From assembly GCF_001677275.1 (NCBI RefSeq), contig NZ_CP016177.1, forward strand, positions 558,001 through 622,000: a DNA stretch of 64,000 nucleotides. The letters are read 5' to 3'. Positions 11,265 to 19,932 of this stretch are shown piece by piece. A program made the translations under genes and the position numbers. Under the pieces are notes generated by a model that saw only the letters and a list, made by a program, of their open reading frames with translations, did not search any database and was not told where the DNA came from. Within the stretch, counting starts at the first letter, position 1, and every line of letters begins with the position of its first letter. Source of the DNA: Vibrio breoganii. GTDB taxonomy: Bacteria; Pseudomonadota; Gammaproteobacteria; Enterobacterales; Vibrionaceae.

Positions 11265-11660
11265 ATGTCAAAAGAATTTAGCCGCACACAGCGTGTGTCG
11301 CAACAACTGCAAAAAGAACTGGCTGTTTTACTGCAGCGTGAAGTTCGTGATTCTCGTATCGGAATGGTGACCATTTCTGACGTAGAAGTCTCTCGTGACC
11401 TTGCGGTTGCAAAAGTGTTTGTTACCTTCTTCTGTGTGGGTGAGCAAACGCCAGAGTCTTGTCTTGCTGCGCTTCAAGAGCATGAAATTGAGATTCGCAT
11501 GATGCTAGGTAAGCGTATCCGCCTTCGCCTAACTCCTGAAGTTCGATTTGTTTATGACAACACTCTCGTTGAAGGCATGCGCATGTCTAACCTTGTGAGC
11601 GAAGTTGTCTCTAAAGATGCGAAGAAAAAAGCTGAATCAGGTCGCGAGGACGAAGAGTAA
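11265..11660 (+). CDS. rbfA: Ribosome-binding factor A
   Basis: Cold-shock associated 30S maturation factor that binds near helix 1 of 16S rRNA. 131 residues from the ATG at 11265, giving the family start [20 protein letters not shown]; an upstream in-frame ATG at 11229 would add 12 residues not seen in the family. The KH-like fold core [17 protein letters not shown] is present. Its TAA overlaps the truB ATG (TAATG), indicating translational coupling. Confidence 0.96.
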   Translation: MSKEFSRTQRVSQQLQKELAVLLQREVRDSRIGMVTISDVEVSRDLAVAKVFVTFFCVGEQTPESCLAALQEHEIEIRMMLGKRIRLRLTPEVRFVYDNTLVEGMRMSNLVSEVVSKDAKKKAESGREDEE

Positions 11661-12610
11661 TGGCAAGACGTCGTAAAGGTCGTCCAGTTAACGGCGTCGT
11701 ATTGCTGGATAAACCAACCGGAATCTCTTCAAATGATGCGCTACAGAAAGTAAAGCGCATCTACTTTGCTGAAAAAGCGGGCCATACAGGTGCTCTTGAT
11801 CCTCTAGCAACAGGCATGCTGCCTATCTGCTTAGGTGAAGCGACCAAGTTTTCGCAGTTCTTGTTGGACTCAGATAAGCGCTATCGCACCATTGCTAAGT
11901 TGGGTGAGCGTACTAACACCTCGGATTCTGATGGTGAGGTAGTGGAAACACGCCCAGTTTCAGTAACCAAAGAGCAGCTGTTAGACGCGATTGCGACCTT
12001 CCGTGGTACCACGGATCAAGTCCCTTCTATGTTCTCTGCGCTGAAGTACCAGGGCAAGCCTCTGTATGAATATGCACGTCAAGGCATCGACGTCCCTCGC
12101 GAATCTCGCAAGATCACTGTGTACGAGATTGAACTGATTCGCTTTGATGGTGACGAAGTTGAACTCGAAGTTCACTGCTCTAAAGGTACCTACATCCGCA
12201 CTATTGTTGATGACCTTGGTGAAATGTTGGGTTGTGGTGCTCACGTGTCTTACTTGCGCCGTACAGGTGTTGCTAAATATCCATACGAAAAGATGGTGAC
12301 GCTGGAGCAACTGCAAGAGCTGCTTGATAAAGCGAATGCTGAAGAGATTGCACCGAAGGAACTATTGGATGAGCTCTTGCTACCCATGGATACCGCGGTA
12401 GAGGACCTACCAGAAGTGAACTTGATTCCAGAATTAACGGATATGGTTCAGCACGGTCAACCTGTACAGGTATTTGGCGCGCCAAGCGAGGGCGTGGTTC
12501 GCATGACCTCTGGTGAAGAAAAAACCTTCATCGGTGTTGCCGAAATCGACGATGACGGACGCATAGCTCCAAAGCGCCTAGTGGTATTTCGCGAAGAAGC
12601 GGACAGCTAA
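11660..12610 (+). CDS. truB: tRNA pseudouridine synthase B (Psi55)
   Basis: Converts U55 in the T-loop of tRNAs to pseudouridine. 316 residues. The catalytic motif is in [15 protein letters not shown], with the catalytic Asp at about residue 47. The KPTGISSN motif at the start and the tRNA-contacting [11 protein letters not shown] are also visible, and there is a C-terminal PUA-like domain. Coupled to rbfA by stop-start overlap. Followed by a 452-bp repeat-rich gap before rpsO. Confidence 0.97.
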   Translation: MARRRKGRPVNGVVLLDKPTGISSNDALQKVKRIYFAEKAGHTGALDPLATGMLPICLGEATKFSQFLLDSDKRYRTIAKLGERTNTSDSDGEVVETRPVSVTKEQLLDAIATFRGTTDQVPSMFSALKYQGKPLYEYARQGIDVPRESRKITVYEIELIRFDGDEVELEVHCSKGTYIRTIVDDLGEMLGCGAHVSYLRRTGVAKYPYEKMVTLEQLQELLDKANAEEIAPKELLDELLLPMDTAVEDLPEVNLIPELTDMVQHGQPVQVFGAPSEGVVRMTSGEEKTFIGVAEIDDDGRIAPKRLVVFREEADS

Positions 12611-12624
12611 CTCTAGGGTAGTCG

Positions 12625-12813
12625 TCATTCCCGAGTGAACTTATTGGGAATCTACCTCTACATAACCTAGTAGGTCCCCGATAAAACACTTCGGGGACGA
12701 CGGATGATAAGAAATCGACACCTTTGAAAGTGTCATTCCCGAGTGCTTTAATCGGGAATCTATTTCTACGCAACCTCTAGCAGGTCCCCGATAAAACACT
12801 TCGGGGACGACGG
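12625..12813. repeat. Two tandem copies of a double-palindrome intergenic repeat
   Basis: Copy 1 is 12625-12703 and copy 2 is 12733-12813, so the period is 108 bp. Each copy holds two dyads: ATTCCCGAGTG...GGGAAT, and GTCCCCGA...TCGGGGAC ending in GACGACGG. The second dyad is identical in both copies. The copies differ mainly in the loop of the first dyad and in the spacer. The layout resembles the TCATTCCCG-type REP elements scattered in Vibrio and other bacteria. It lies in the truB-rpsO gap, so it would be transcribed if the operon reads through. Confidence 0.85.
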
Positions 12814-12887
12814 CTTGTTCGGCATAGGCTTTTAAATATCTACTTAGAGAATACTATTTCAATTGATCTAAGTTGCGTACAACATCC

Positions 12888-12943
12888 TAGCTTGTAGCTT
12901 GTAGCTTGTAGCTTGTAGCTTGTAGCTTGTAGCTTGTAGCTGA
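12888..12943. repeat. 7-bp tandem repeat, seven perfect TAGCTTG units
   Basis: Seven consecutive TAGCTTG heptamers (12888-12936) followed by one degenerate unit TAGCTGA. It lies 18 bases upstream of the predicted -35 box of the rpsO promoter. A heptamer array is prone to slippage, so copy number may vary between strains. Confidence 0.95.
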
Positions 12944-12960
12944 TAGCCCAAATTATCCCC

Positions 12961-12989
12961 TTGCTTTACCAAAATCTTATCCGTATAAT
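12961..12989 (+). promoter_or_regulatory. Predicted sigma-70 promoter of rpsO
   Basis: TTGCTT (-35) and a perfect TATAAT (-10) separated by 17 bp, about 75 bp before the rpsO ATG. This fits an independent rpsO promoter, as known for E. coli rpsO-pnp. Confidence 0.75.
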
Positions 12990-13062
12990 TCGCGCTTCGC
13001 GTAGTGGCTGAATCAGAGATTGGCGCTACAACTTTTAAACTTACTCTTATCAGGAGAGAATT

Positions 13063-13332
13063 ATGTCTCTGAATGCAGAAACTAAAGCAGCAATCGTTGC
13101 AGAATACGCACAAGGTGAAGGCGATACAGGTTCACCAGAAGTTCAAGTAGCTCTACTTACAGCTTCTATCAACCACCTTCAAGGTCACTTTGCTAACCAT
13201 AAGCACGATCACCACAGCCGTCGTGGTCTGCTACGTATGGTTTCTAGCCGTCGTAAGCTTCTAGATTACCTTAAAGGTAAAAACCTAGCTCGCTACCAAG
13301 ACCTAATCAAACGTCTAGGCCTACGTCGCTAA
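13063..13332 (+). CDS. rpsO: 30S ribosomal protein S15
   Basis: Primary 16S rRNA-binding protein that nucleates the platform of the 30S subunit. The 89-residue product has the normal length and sequence ([39 protein letters not shown]). A strong AGGAGAG ribosome-binding site precedes the ATG. It has its own promoter and is followed by an intrinsic terminator. Confidence 0.98.
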   Translation: MSLNAETKAAIVAEYAQGEGDTGSPEVQVALLTASINHLQGHFANHKHDHHSRRGLLRMVSSRRKLLDYLKGKNLARYQDLIKRLGLRR

Positions 13333-13365
13333 TTAAGCGACTGCGTCAAGCAGTTTGAAGAAAAA

Positions 13366-13387
13366 GGAGCCTATGGCTCCTTTTTTT
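13366..13387 (+). terminator. Intrinsic terminator of rpsO
   Basis: GGAGCC-TAT-GGCTCC stem followed by seven T, 33 bases after the rpsO stop. Confidence 0.92.
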
Positions 13388-13702
13388 GTATCTGTTGCCC
13401 CATCCTAAATAAGGTTGAACAATACTCTGACGAGAATGTTTTCAGGTATAATTCAGCTTTTTCCGCTCTAGATTACAAAATCTAACGCAAGTAGTTTATA
13501 CTACGCCTCGTTATTTGTATTTTCACGAATAGCTACCGACCCAACACATTACAGTCACAGATTGTCGGCCAATAGGTCGCGACTATTACAAGTAGATTCA
13601 AGATCCCGTCTTTAGTCTGTTTTTACTAGTCGCGATTAGTAATGGTTTGGGTTTTCACTAAATTTTTCTATGGCTCAAAGGCTATGGAACAAGGAAACAA
13701 GA
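13388..13702 (+). promoter_or_regulatory. pnp leader with long inverted repeat
   Basis: A gene-free stretch of about 315 bp between the rpsO terminator and pnp. It contains a 9-bp perfect inverted repeat, TCGCGACTA (13578-13586) and TAGTCGCGA (13627-13635), enclosing 40 nt. In E. coli the pnp leader forms a long hairpin cut by RNase III, after which PNPase represses its own translation. This dyad is a candidate for the equivalent structure, which is inference. No coding sequence is seen here. Confidence 0.5.
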
Positions 13703-15826
13703 ATGTTCGAAAAACCAGTTGTTAAGACTTTCCAGTACGGTAACCACACGGTTACTCTAGAGACTGGCGTAATTGCACGTCAAGCTACCGCTGCTGTTAT
13801 GGCGACAATGGACGATACTTCAGTATTCGTATCTGTTGTTGCTAAAAAAGAAGCGGTAGAAGGCCAAGATTTCTTCCCTCTAACAGTAAACTACCAAGAG
13901 CGTACTTACGCTGCAGGTAAAATCCCTGGTGGTTTCTTCAAGCGTGAAGGCCGTCCTTCTGAAGGCGAAACACTAACGGCTCGTCTTATCGACCGTCCAA
14001 TTCGTCCTCTATTCCCAGAAGGCTTCAAGAATGAAGTTCAGGTTATCGCGACAGTAATGTCTGTTAACCCTGACGTTCAACCAGACATGATCACTATGCT
14101 TGCAACATCTGCAGCATTGTCTATCTCTGGTGTTCCATTTAACGGTCCTATCGGTGCAGCACGTGTTGCTCACATCGATGGCGAGCTAGTGCTTAACCCG
14201 TCAATGACTGAACTAGAAAGCTCTAAGCTTGACCTAGTGGTTTCTGGTACTGAAGGCGCTGTTCTTATGGTTGAGTCTCAAGCAGACAACCTAACAGAAG
14301 AAGAGATGCTAGCGGCTGTTGTTTACGGTCACGACCAACAACAAGTTGCTATCCAAGCGATTAACGAATTTGCTGCAGAAGTAGCAACTCCTTCTTGGAA
14401 CTGGGAAGCTCCAGCTGAAAACACTGAGCTTGTAAACAAGATTGCTGCACTAGCAGAAGCTCAAGTTGTTGAAGCTTACCAAATCACTGAAAAGATGGCG
14501 CGTTATGACCGTATCCATCAGATCGGCGACGAAGTAAAAGCAACGCTACTTGCTGAAAACGCTGAGCTTAACCCGAAAGAAATCCACACTATCTTCCATG
14601 ATCTTGAGAAGACAGTAGTTCGTCGTGGCATCATCGCGGGTAACCCACGTATCGATGGTCGTGAAAAAGACATGGTTCGTGCTCTAGACGTACGTACTGG
14701 CGTTCTTCCACGTACTCACGGTTCTGCACTATTCACTCGTGGTGAAACTCAGGCGATCGTTACTGCAACTCTTGGTACTCAACGTGATGCACAAATCATC
14801 GATGAGCTAACAGGCGAGCGTAAAGATAACTTCCTACTGCACTACAACTTCCCTCCATACTGTGTAGGTGAAACTGGTTTTGTTGGTTCTCCTAAGCGTC
14901 GTGAAATCGGCCACGGTAAACTGGCTAAGCGTGGTATTGCAGCGGTAATGCCTTCTGTTGAAGAATTCCCATACACAGTTCGTGTTGTATCGGAAATCAC
15001 AGAATCTAACGGTTCTTCTTCAATGGCTTCTGTATGTGGTACTTCTCTTGCTCTTATGGATGCAGGTGTGCCAATTAAAGCCTCTGTTGCGGGTATCGCA
15101 ATGGGTCTAGTTAAAGAAGGCGACGACTTCGTTGTTCTTTCTGACATCCTAGGCGACGAAGATCACCTTGGTGACATGGACTTTAAAGTAGCCGGTACTA
15201 ACGATGGTATCACTGCACTGCAGATGGATATCAAGATCGAAGGCATCACTAAAGAGATCATGCAAATTGCTCTTAACCAAGCGCAAGGTGCACGTAAGCA
15301 CATCCTATCTGTAATGGATGACGCTATCTCAGGTGCTCGTGAAGAGATTTCTCAATTCGCTCCACGTATCCACCAAATGAAGATCAACCCTGAGAAGATC
15401 CGTGACGTTATCGGTAAAGGCGGCGCAGTTATTCGTTCACTTTGTGAAGAAACTGGCACTACTATCGAAATTGAAGACGACGGTACAGTGAAGATCGCTG
15501 CAACTTCTGGCGAACAAGCACAAGATGCAATCGACCGCATCAAGGCGCTAACGGCTGAAGTTGAAGTAGGTACTATCTACACAGGTAAAGTAGCTCGTCT
15601 AGCTGACTTCGGTGCGTTCGTAACTATCCTTCCTGGTAAAGATGGTCTAGTACACATCTCTCAAATCGCTGACAAGCGCGTAGAGAAAGTATCTGACTAC
15701 CTAACTGAAGGCCAAGAAGTAAAAGTTAAGGTTCTAGAGATCGACCGTCAAGGTCGTGTACGTCTGAGCATGAAGGAAGCTGTTGAAGCTCCTGCAGCAG
15801 ACGACGCAGCACCAGCCGCTGAATAA
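13703..15826 (+). CDS. pnp: Polyribonucleotide nucleotidyltransferase (PNPase)
   Basis: Phosphorolytic 3'-5' exoribonuclease and degradosome component. The ATG at 13703 gives 707 residues and the conserved start [13 protein letters not shown], with AAGGAA as ribosome-binding site. An in-frame ATG at 13670 would add 11 non-family residues. The two RNase PH domains (about 1-210 and 310-545) flank an alpha-helical linker. The KH domain ([15 protein letters not shown], about residue 565) and the S1 domain ([13 protein letters not shown], about 628) close the protein. The C-terminal Ala/Asp-rich tail is short. Confidence 0.98.
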   Translation: MFEKPVVKTFQYGNHTVTLETGVIARQATAAVMATMDDTSVFVSVVAKKEAVEGQDFFPLTVNYQERTYAAGKIPGGFFKREGRPSEGETLTARLIDRPIRPLFPEGFKNEVQVIATVMSVNPDVQPDMITMLATSAALSISGVPFNGPIGAARVAHIDGELVLNPSMTELESSKLDLVVSGTEGAVLMVESQADNLTEEEMLAAVVYGHDQQQVAIQAINEFAAEVATPSWNWEAPAENTELVNKIAALAEAQVVEAYQITEKMARYDRIHQIGDEVKATLLAENAELNPKEIHTIFHDLEKTVVRRGIIAGNPRIDGREKDMVRALDVRTGVLPRTHGSALFTRGETQAIVTATLGTQRDAQIIDELTGERKDNFLLHYNFPPYCVGETGFVGSPKRREIGHGKLAKRGIAAVMPSVEEFPYTVRVVSEITESNGSSSMASVCGTSLALMDAGVPIKASVAGIAMGLVKEGDDFVVLSDILGDEDHLGDMDFKVAGTNDGITALQMDIKIEGITKEIMQIALNQAQGARKHILSVMDDAISGAREEISQFAPRIHQMKINPEKIRDVIGKGGAVIRSLCEETGTTIEIEDDGTVKIAATSGEQAQDAIDRIKALTAEVEVGTIYTGKVARLADFGAFVTILPGKDGLVHISQIADKRVEKVSDYLTEGQEVKVKVLEIDRQGRVRLSMKEAVEAPAADDAAPAAE

Positions 15827-15863
15827 TATTGATTTTTAAGAAAAAATTGATGTATGTGTAAAT

Positions 15864-15891
15864 AAAGAGGAGCTTTTTAGCTCCTCTTTTT
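15864..15891 (+). terminator. Intrinsic terminator of pnp
   Basis: AAAGAGGAGCT-TTTT-AGCTCCTCTTT perfect stem with T-run, about 40 bases after the pnp stop. Confidence 0.93.
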
Positions 15892-15945
15892 CTATGCTAA
15901 AGGAATATGATTCGAATTCGATGATCCACATGGAGGTAGTATTTC

Positions 15946-16857
15946 GTGAAATGGTTTAGTGTGCTGATAGCGGGTGTAGTACTGATGATGTCCGGCTGTT
16001 CAAGCATTGGCGGTCAAAGTCAACAATGGGCGCCGCCACCAATGGCCGTTCCTCTACAGCCTTCAATCCAACAAGAAGTACAGATTGCGCGAACAACGCA
16101 ACTGCTACTGCGCAGTGATATTAATGATCAAGAAAGGGCTGAGCTGCATTTTCAGCGTGGTGTTTACTACGATAGCCTAGGGCTACGAGAGTTGGCTCGT
16201 TACGACTTCAATCAAAGCTTATCGATTAATCCGGCTCAACCGGATATCTTCAACTTGCTTGGCGTTTATTTTACCCAGGTAGGGCAGTATGACGCAGCCT
16301 ATGAGGCGTTTGATTCCACGTTGGAGTTAGACCCTAATAATCAGTATGCAGAGCGTAACAGGGCGATAGCGCTCTATTACGGTGAAAGAGTAGATTTAGC
16401 TCTAGAGGAAATGACTCGTCACTACAATGATGACCCAAGTGACCCGTTTCGCGCATTATGGTTGTATATCGTTGAGCATGAAACCAATCAGCAGCAAGCG
16501 CTCGAGAAACTGAGTACCAGCTACGCGAATCGAGACCAACAGTGGGGCTGGGTCCTGGTGGGTTTGATGCTGGATGAAGTACCGGAAGATGATGCCTTCA
16601 TGGAAATCGCGGCAGGCGCGAAAGACAACCTAACCTTAGCTCAGCGATTAACTGAGGCCTATTTCTATCTCGCGAAGAGGCACCAACTGGCTGGTGAGTA
16701 TGCTGAAGCAGTTAGCTTGTACAAGCTCTCTTTGAGCTTGAATGTCTATGAGTATGTGGAACATAGATACGCATTCCTCGAGCTAGGCAATATTTTCTCT
16801 GATATTCGCGCCGAGCGAAAACAGCAACTAGAGGAAGCTTCGCAGGAAAGTGAATAA
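15946..16857 (+). CDS. nlpI: Lipoprotein NlpI
   Basis: Outer-membrane lipoprotein with TPR repeats that acts as adaptor for peptidoglycan hydrolases and the protease Prc in E. coli. 303 residues from a GTG start, chosen because GGAGG lies 9 bases upstream and it yields a proper lipoprotein signal (MKWFSVLIAGVVLMMSGC, lipobox Cys18). TPR-like repeats span about 60-140 (QRGVYYDSLGLRELARYDFN, LGVYFTQVGQYDAAYEAFD). Its position after pnp matches E. coli and Vibrio; deaD, the next gene in E. coli, is not present. Confidence 0.95.
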   Translation: MKWFSVLIAGVVLMMSGCSSIGGQSQQWAPPPMAVPLQPSIQQEVQIARTTQLLLRSDINDQERAELHFQRGVYYDSLGLRELARYDFNQSLSINPAQPDIFNLLGVYFTQVGQYDAAYEAFDSTLELDPNNQYAERNRAIALYYGERVDLALEEMTRHYNDDPSDPFRALWLYIVEHETNQQQALEKLSTSYANRDQQWGWVLVGLMLDEVPEDDAFMEIAAGAKDNLTLAQRLTEAYFYLAKRHQLAGEYAEAVSLYKLSLSLNVYEYVEHRYAFLELGNIFSDIRAERKQQLEEASQESE

Positions 16858-16901
16858 TTAATGTCATTTTATTGAACTTACCTTAGTCTCTAGACTCTTA
16901 T

Positions 16902-16937
16902 AAATACCGTTCTCATTGAGACGGTATTTTTTGTTTT
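16902..16937 (+). terminator. Intrinsic terminator of nlpI
   Basis: AAATACCGT-(T)CTCA...TGAG-ACGGTATTT stem with T-run, about 45 bases after the stop. Confidence 0.9.
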
Positions 16938-16986
16938 TACTCCCATCACCCTAGTTATTGTTCAATTCATCAGCGTTATAGCTTTC

Positions 16987-17030
16987 ATTTCTTTCATAAA
17001 TTTCAAAAACGTGAAAGTTATGAAAGAAAT
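16987..17030. promoter_or_regulatory. Perfect 11-bp inverted repeat upstream of the porin
   Basis: ATTTCTTTCAT (16987-16997) and its exact reverse complement ATGAAAGAAAT (17020-17030), 22 bp apart, in the 360-bp gap between the nlpI terminator and the porin. The arm-to-arm spacing is three helical turns, which would suit a dimeric or looping regulator. A transcript hairpin is the alternative. Confidence 0.5.
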
Positions 17031-17092
17031 CCATCAAAAACTCATTTCCTTCCCTGATATTTTTGTGACCATTTTCCGCTATTCCATGAAAT

Positions 17093-17104
17093 GAAACCGC
17101 TTTC
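17093..17104. promoter_or_regulatory. Candidate LacI-type operator upstream of the porin
   Basis: GAAACCGCTTTC differs at one base from the perfect palindrome GAAAGCGCTTTC that lies just before the lacI-family gene at 18903. It lies 194 bp upstream of the porin ATG, in the promoter region. This suggests the neighbouring regulator controls the porin. Confidence 0.6.
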
Positions 17105-17297
17105 TCAAAGATTGGCTAATGTTTCTTTTACTGTTAACTCATTGTATTTATTGATGCTGTGCGTTTCATATAAGCTGTGAATATTTCATGGGATTCTTAT
17201 CCATCATTCATTGTGAGGCATCGCTGAACTTTCATCTCTTTCATTAGATAACATTTGTTTCGTGGACATAAAACCTATAACAAAACTAGGAAATAAC

Positions 17298-18599
17298 ATG
17301 AAACTTTTTAAACTCTTACCTCTATCCCTAGCCGTGGCTGGTACGCTAGCTTCTGCTGGTGCATTCGCTGACAACCACGACATCGATGCGATGGAAGCGC
17401 GCCTTGCTGAGCTTGAAGCTCGTGTTGGTGGTGAATTCGCTGATGTACAAGGTACTGCTGTAGACAACGCCCAAACCGAACTTCCTCTTGGTATCGTATT
17501 CTCTGGTTACGCTCGCTACGGTGCTGGTTACCAAAGCGGTGATTCACTTTACGTAGGTACTGCTGGTGGTATCGGTGGTGGTAACAAAACCGGTCGTCTA
17601 GGTAACGAACAAAACGGCGGTGAGTTCCAGTTCTCTCGTTCTTTTGAAAGTGACGCAGGTGCAGTTTGGGACCTAGTATTCATGATCGACCATTGGGCTG
17701 ATGCTTCTTGGGCTGACGATGGCGGTGTAAACGTTAAGAAAATGTACGCTGGTGCGTCTAACGTATTCGAATCACAGCCAGAGCTATACATCTGGGCAGG
17801 TCGTGACTTCCACCAACGTCCACAAACAGATATCGATGATTACTTCTGGATGACGCACGATTCACAAGGTGCTGGTTTCTACAACCTGAACCTTGGCGGC
17901 ATCAAGCTAGACTTGGCTGCAGTTGGCCAAGTAGAAGGCGACATGGTAGGTGATAATGGTCGCTACGCTGTGACTTCTAAGATCCACGGTATGAACTTCG
18001 GTGGTTTAGACCTAGCATTCTACGCAAACTACGGTTTCAAGTCTGAGAAACTTGATAGCGATCCTAAAGATACTACTGCAGACAACGCATACCAAGTAGC
18101 TGCTGAAGCGAATTTCTCTGGTCAAAAGTTCGTTGTTCGCTACGCAGACAATGCTGTAGACAGCGTATTTGACCTAGCTGAAGACCAATCTGCATTGCTA
18201 TTTAGCTTTAGTGGTGGCGTAGGTCTAACAGACAATGCTGGCATTCAATACTTAACGTCTTACCAATCTATAGAGGGTGATGCAGTAGAAGATCGTGCTC
18301 AATACAACATCATCGTTCGTCCAACATACCAATGGAACGACGTTCATTCTACATGGTTGGAAGGTGGCTATAACGTAGTTGACTACGATGATATCGATGC
18401 GACTAACTCTTCTTGGAAAGTAACGCTATCTCAAAACATCGCAATCGGCGGAATGACTTGGTCTCGCCCAATGCTTCGCTTCTACGCAACAGTGGGTGAA
18501 GCTGACAATGAGTACATTGGTCAAAACACAGACGGTTCGTACCAAACTAGCAACCCAGACACTCTAACTGTTGGTGCTATGTTCGAAGCATGGTGGTAA
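17298..18599 (+). CDS. LamB-type carbohydrate porin (maltoporin family)
   Basis: Outer-membrane sugar-selective channel, expected to be an 18-stranded trimeric barrel. 433 residues from the ATG at 17298, which begins a clear signal peptide (KLFKLLPLSLAVAGTLASAGAFA, cleavage about residue 24, shown here only as landmarks). An in-frame ATG at 17262 would add 12 residues in front of it. A short coiled-coil-like segment (DAMEARLAELEARV) follows the signal. Family landmarks are FSGYARYGAGYQ, RLGNEQNGGEFQFSR, WAGRDFHQRPQTDIDDYFW and the terminal aromatic signature GAMFEAWW. The substrate cannot be read from sequence. The adjacent LacI regulators and shared operator suggest sugar-induced expression. 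Confidence 0.9.
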   Translation: MKLFKLLPLSLAVAGTLASAGAFADNHDIDAMEARLAELEARVGGEFADVQGTAVDNAQTELPLGIVFSGYARYGAGYQSGDSLYVGTAGGIGGGNKTGRLGNEQNGGEFQFSRSFESDAGAVWDLVFMIDHWADASWADDGGVNVKKMYAGASNVFESQPELYIWAGRDFHQRPQTDIDDYFWMTHDSQGAGFYNLNLGGIKLDLAAVGQVEGDMVGDNGRYAVTSKIHGMNFGGLDLAFYANYGFKSEKLDSDPKDTTADNAYQVAAEANFSGQKFVVRYADNAVDSVFDLAEDQSALLFSFSGGVGLTDNAGIQYLTSYQSIEGDAVEDRAQYNIIVRPTYQWNDVHSTWLEGGYNVVDYDDIDATNSSWKVTLSQNIAIGGMTWSRPMLRFYATVGEADNEYIGQNTDGSYQTSNPDTLTVGAMFEAWW

Positions 18600-18638
18600 G
18601 CACTAGCTAACTGTTAATTTGATGTAAGTTCTTCAATT

Positions 18639-18668
18639 GGCCCCTTTTCCCTTGAAGGGGCCATTTTT
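18639..18668 (+). terminator. Intrinsic terminator of the porin
   Basis: GGCCCCTT-8 nt-AAGGGGCC stem with trailing T-run, about 40 bases after the porin stop. Confidence 0.92.
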
Positions 18669-18870
18669 CGACAAAATAACTCCCGTCGGTTGGGGCACGT
18701 AAGTGCCCACTTTTCGTTATTTGAACTCCCTCTACCTTTAGCCTGATCACTATTTTTGTTCCAGAAAGCGTTATGCGGGTCAAACTTCTAGAGATCGTTT
18801 TAGTCTAGATCTTAAGCCTGTGATCCTCTTCCTTAATTTTATGTCACTTCATTGATATTGTCCCAATCCA

Positions 18871-18884
18871 AGAAAGCGCTTTCT
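18871..18884. promoter_or_regulatory. Perfect LacI-family operator before the regulator gene
   Basis: AGAAAGCGCTTTCT is a perfect 14-bp palindrome with the central CG typical of LacI/GalR operators. It ends 18 bp before the regulator start, so bound protein would block its own transcription. A half-site AGAAAGCG also occurs near 18761, upstream. Confidence 0.75.
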
Positions 18885-18902
18885 TTTTAGTTGGGGGTAA
18901 AA

Positions 18903-19913
18903 GTGGCAACAATTAAGGATGTATCAGAGCTGGCCGGAGTGTCTCAAGCAACAGTATCTCGTGTCGTCAACGGCACAACACGGGTTAGTCACACTAAAAA
19001 ATTGAAGGTCGAAAAGGCGATCCGAGAACTTGGATACAAACTGAGTGCCTTTGGCCGCACCCCAAGCAACACGCGTACAGGCAGCATTGGGATCATTGTT
19101 CCTGAATTGGGTGGCCCTTTCTATTCCGAGATCCTTAACAACATTGAAAGCACTCTTAGTCGCTATGGTTATCACACCGTGGTCACGTCAGGCCAATCCT
19201 CAGAGCACTACCAAAAAGAATCCATTGAGTTCCTGCTGGGAAGAAGAGTCGACGGGATCATTCTACTCACACCGAACCTTACCGATGACTATTTGATCAA
19301 TCTAGAAGATCAAGGTGTCCCTTTAGTGGTTCTCAATCGTACAATCCCTGAAATGCCTCGCAGTTGCATCAACATTGACAATGAACTGGGGGGACGTATC
19401 GCCACGCAGCACCTCATCAAGCAAGGGCATACATCCATTGCCTGTATCTCCGGCCCTTTATCAGAGGCGGATGCTAGAGCTCGTTTATTGGGTTATCGCA
19501 GAGCACTTGAAGAAGCGGATATTCCGTATGACGAAATGTTGGTGTGTGAAGGGGGATATACCGAGACTTCAGGTAATACGGTCATGGCAAAGCTGCTACG
19601 TCGAGAGCGTGAGTTCACGGCTGTGTTTGCATGTAATGACCACATGGCGTTTGGCGCGTATGAAACCCTGCGAGAACAAGGCTTTTCTGTACCCGACGAT
19701 ATTTCATTGATTGGCTTTGATAACGTCAATTTTGCACGCTACCTTACGCCAGCACTGACTACCGTCAGCTTTCCTATTAAGGAAATGTGTATGGAAGCGG
19801 TGGAGCTGATGTTCCAAAAACTGAATAAGAGCAAAACACAGGTGAGGTTTCGCTTGCTTCCTGCGTTGGTGATACGTGAATCCGTCACTGATATGCAGCT
19901 CGTGACTTCTTAA
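18903..19913 (+). CDS. LacI/GalR-family transcriptional regulator (first of two)
   Basis: 336 residues from a GTG start at 18903, chosen because GGGGG lies 5-9 bases upstream and the helix-turn-helix then begins at the usual residue: MATIKDVSELAGVSQATVSR. A TTG at 18891 is in frame but has no ribosome-binding site. The hinge (about 45-60) is followed by a periplasmic-binding-protein-like sensor domain starting TGSIGIIVPELGGPFYSEI and ending in VIRES. The neighbouring porin and the palindromic operators suggest control of sugar uptake. The effector is unknown. Confidence 0.9.
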   Translation: MATIKDVSELAGVSQATVSRVVNGTTRVSHTKKLKVEKAIRELGYKLSAFGRTPSNTRTGSIGIIVPELGGPFYSEILNNIESTLSRYGYHTVVTSGQSSEHYQKESIEFLLGRRVDGIILLTPNLTDDYLINLEDQGVPLVVLNRTIPEMPRSCINIDNELGGRIATQHLIKQGHTSIACISGPLSEADARARLLGYRRALEEADIPYDEMLVCEGGYTETSGNTVMAKLLRREREFTAVFACNDHMAFGAYETLREQGFSVPDDISLIGFDNVNFARYLTPALTTVSFPIKEMCMEAVELMFQKLNKSKTQVRFRLLPALVIRESVTDMQLVTS

Positions 19914-19932
19914 TAAGGATTTGCGGAGAGTC

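Noticed and set aside
12888..12943. Heptamer array considered as a CRISPR array
   Set aside because: Units are 7 bp with no spacers and no cas genes nearby.
12868..13113. Minus-strand frame with LQATSYK repeats upstream of rpsO
   Set aside because: The repeat is only the heptamer array translated; it overlaps the rpsO promoter and start.
18787..18812. TCTAGAGATC...GTCTAGATCT stretch upstream of the lacI-family gene
   Set aside because: Only a loose, imperfect dyad; the LacI-type palindrome nearby explains regulation better.
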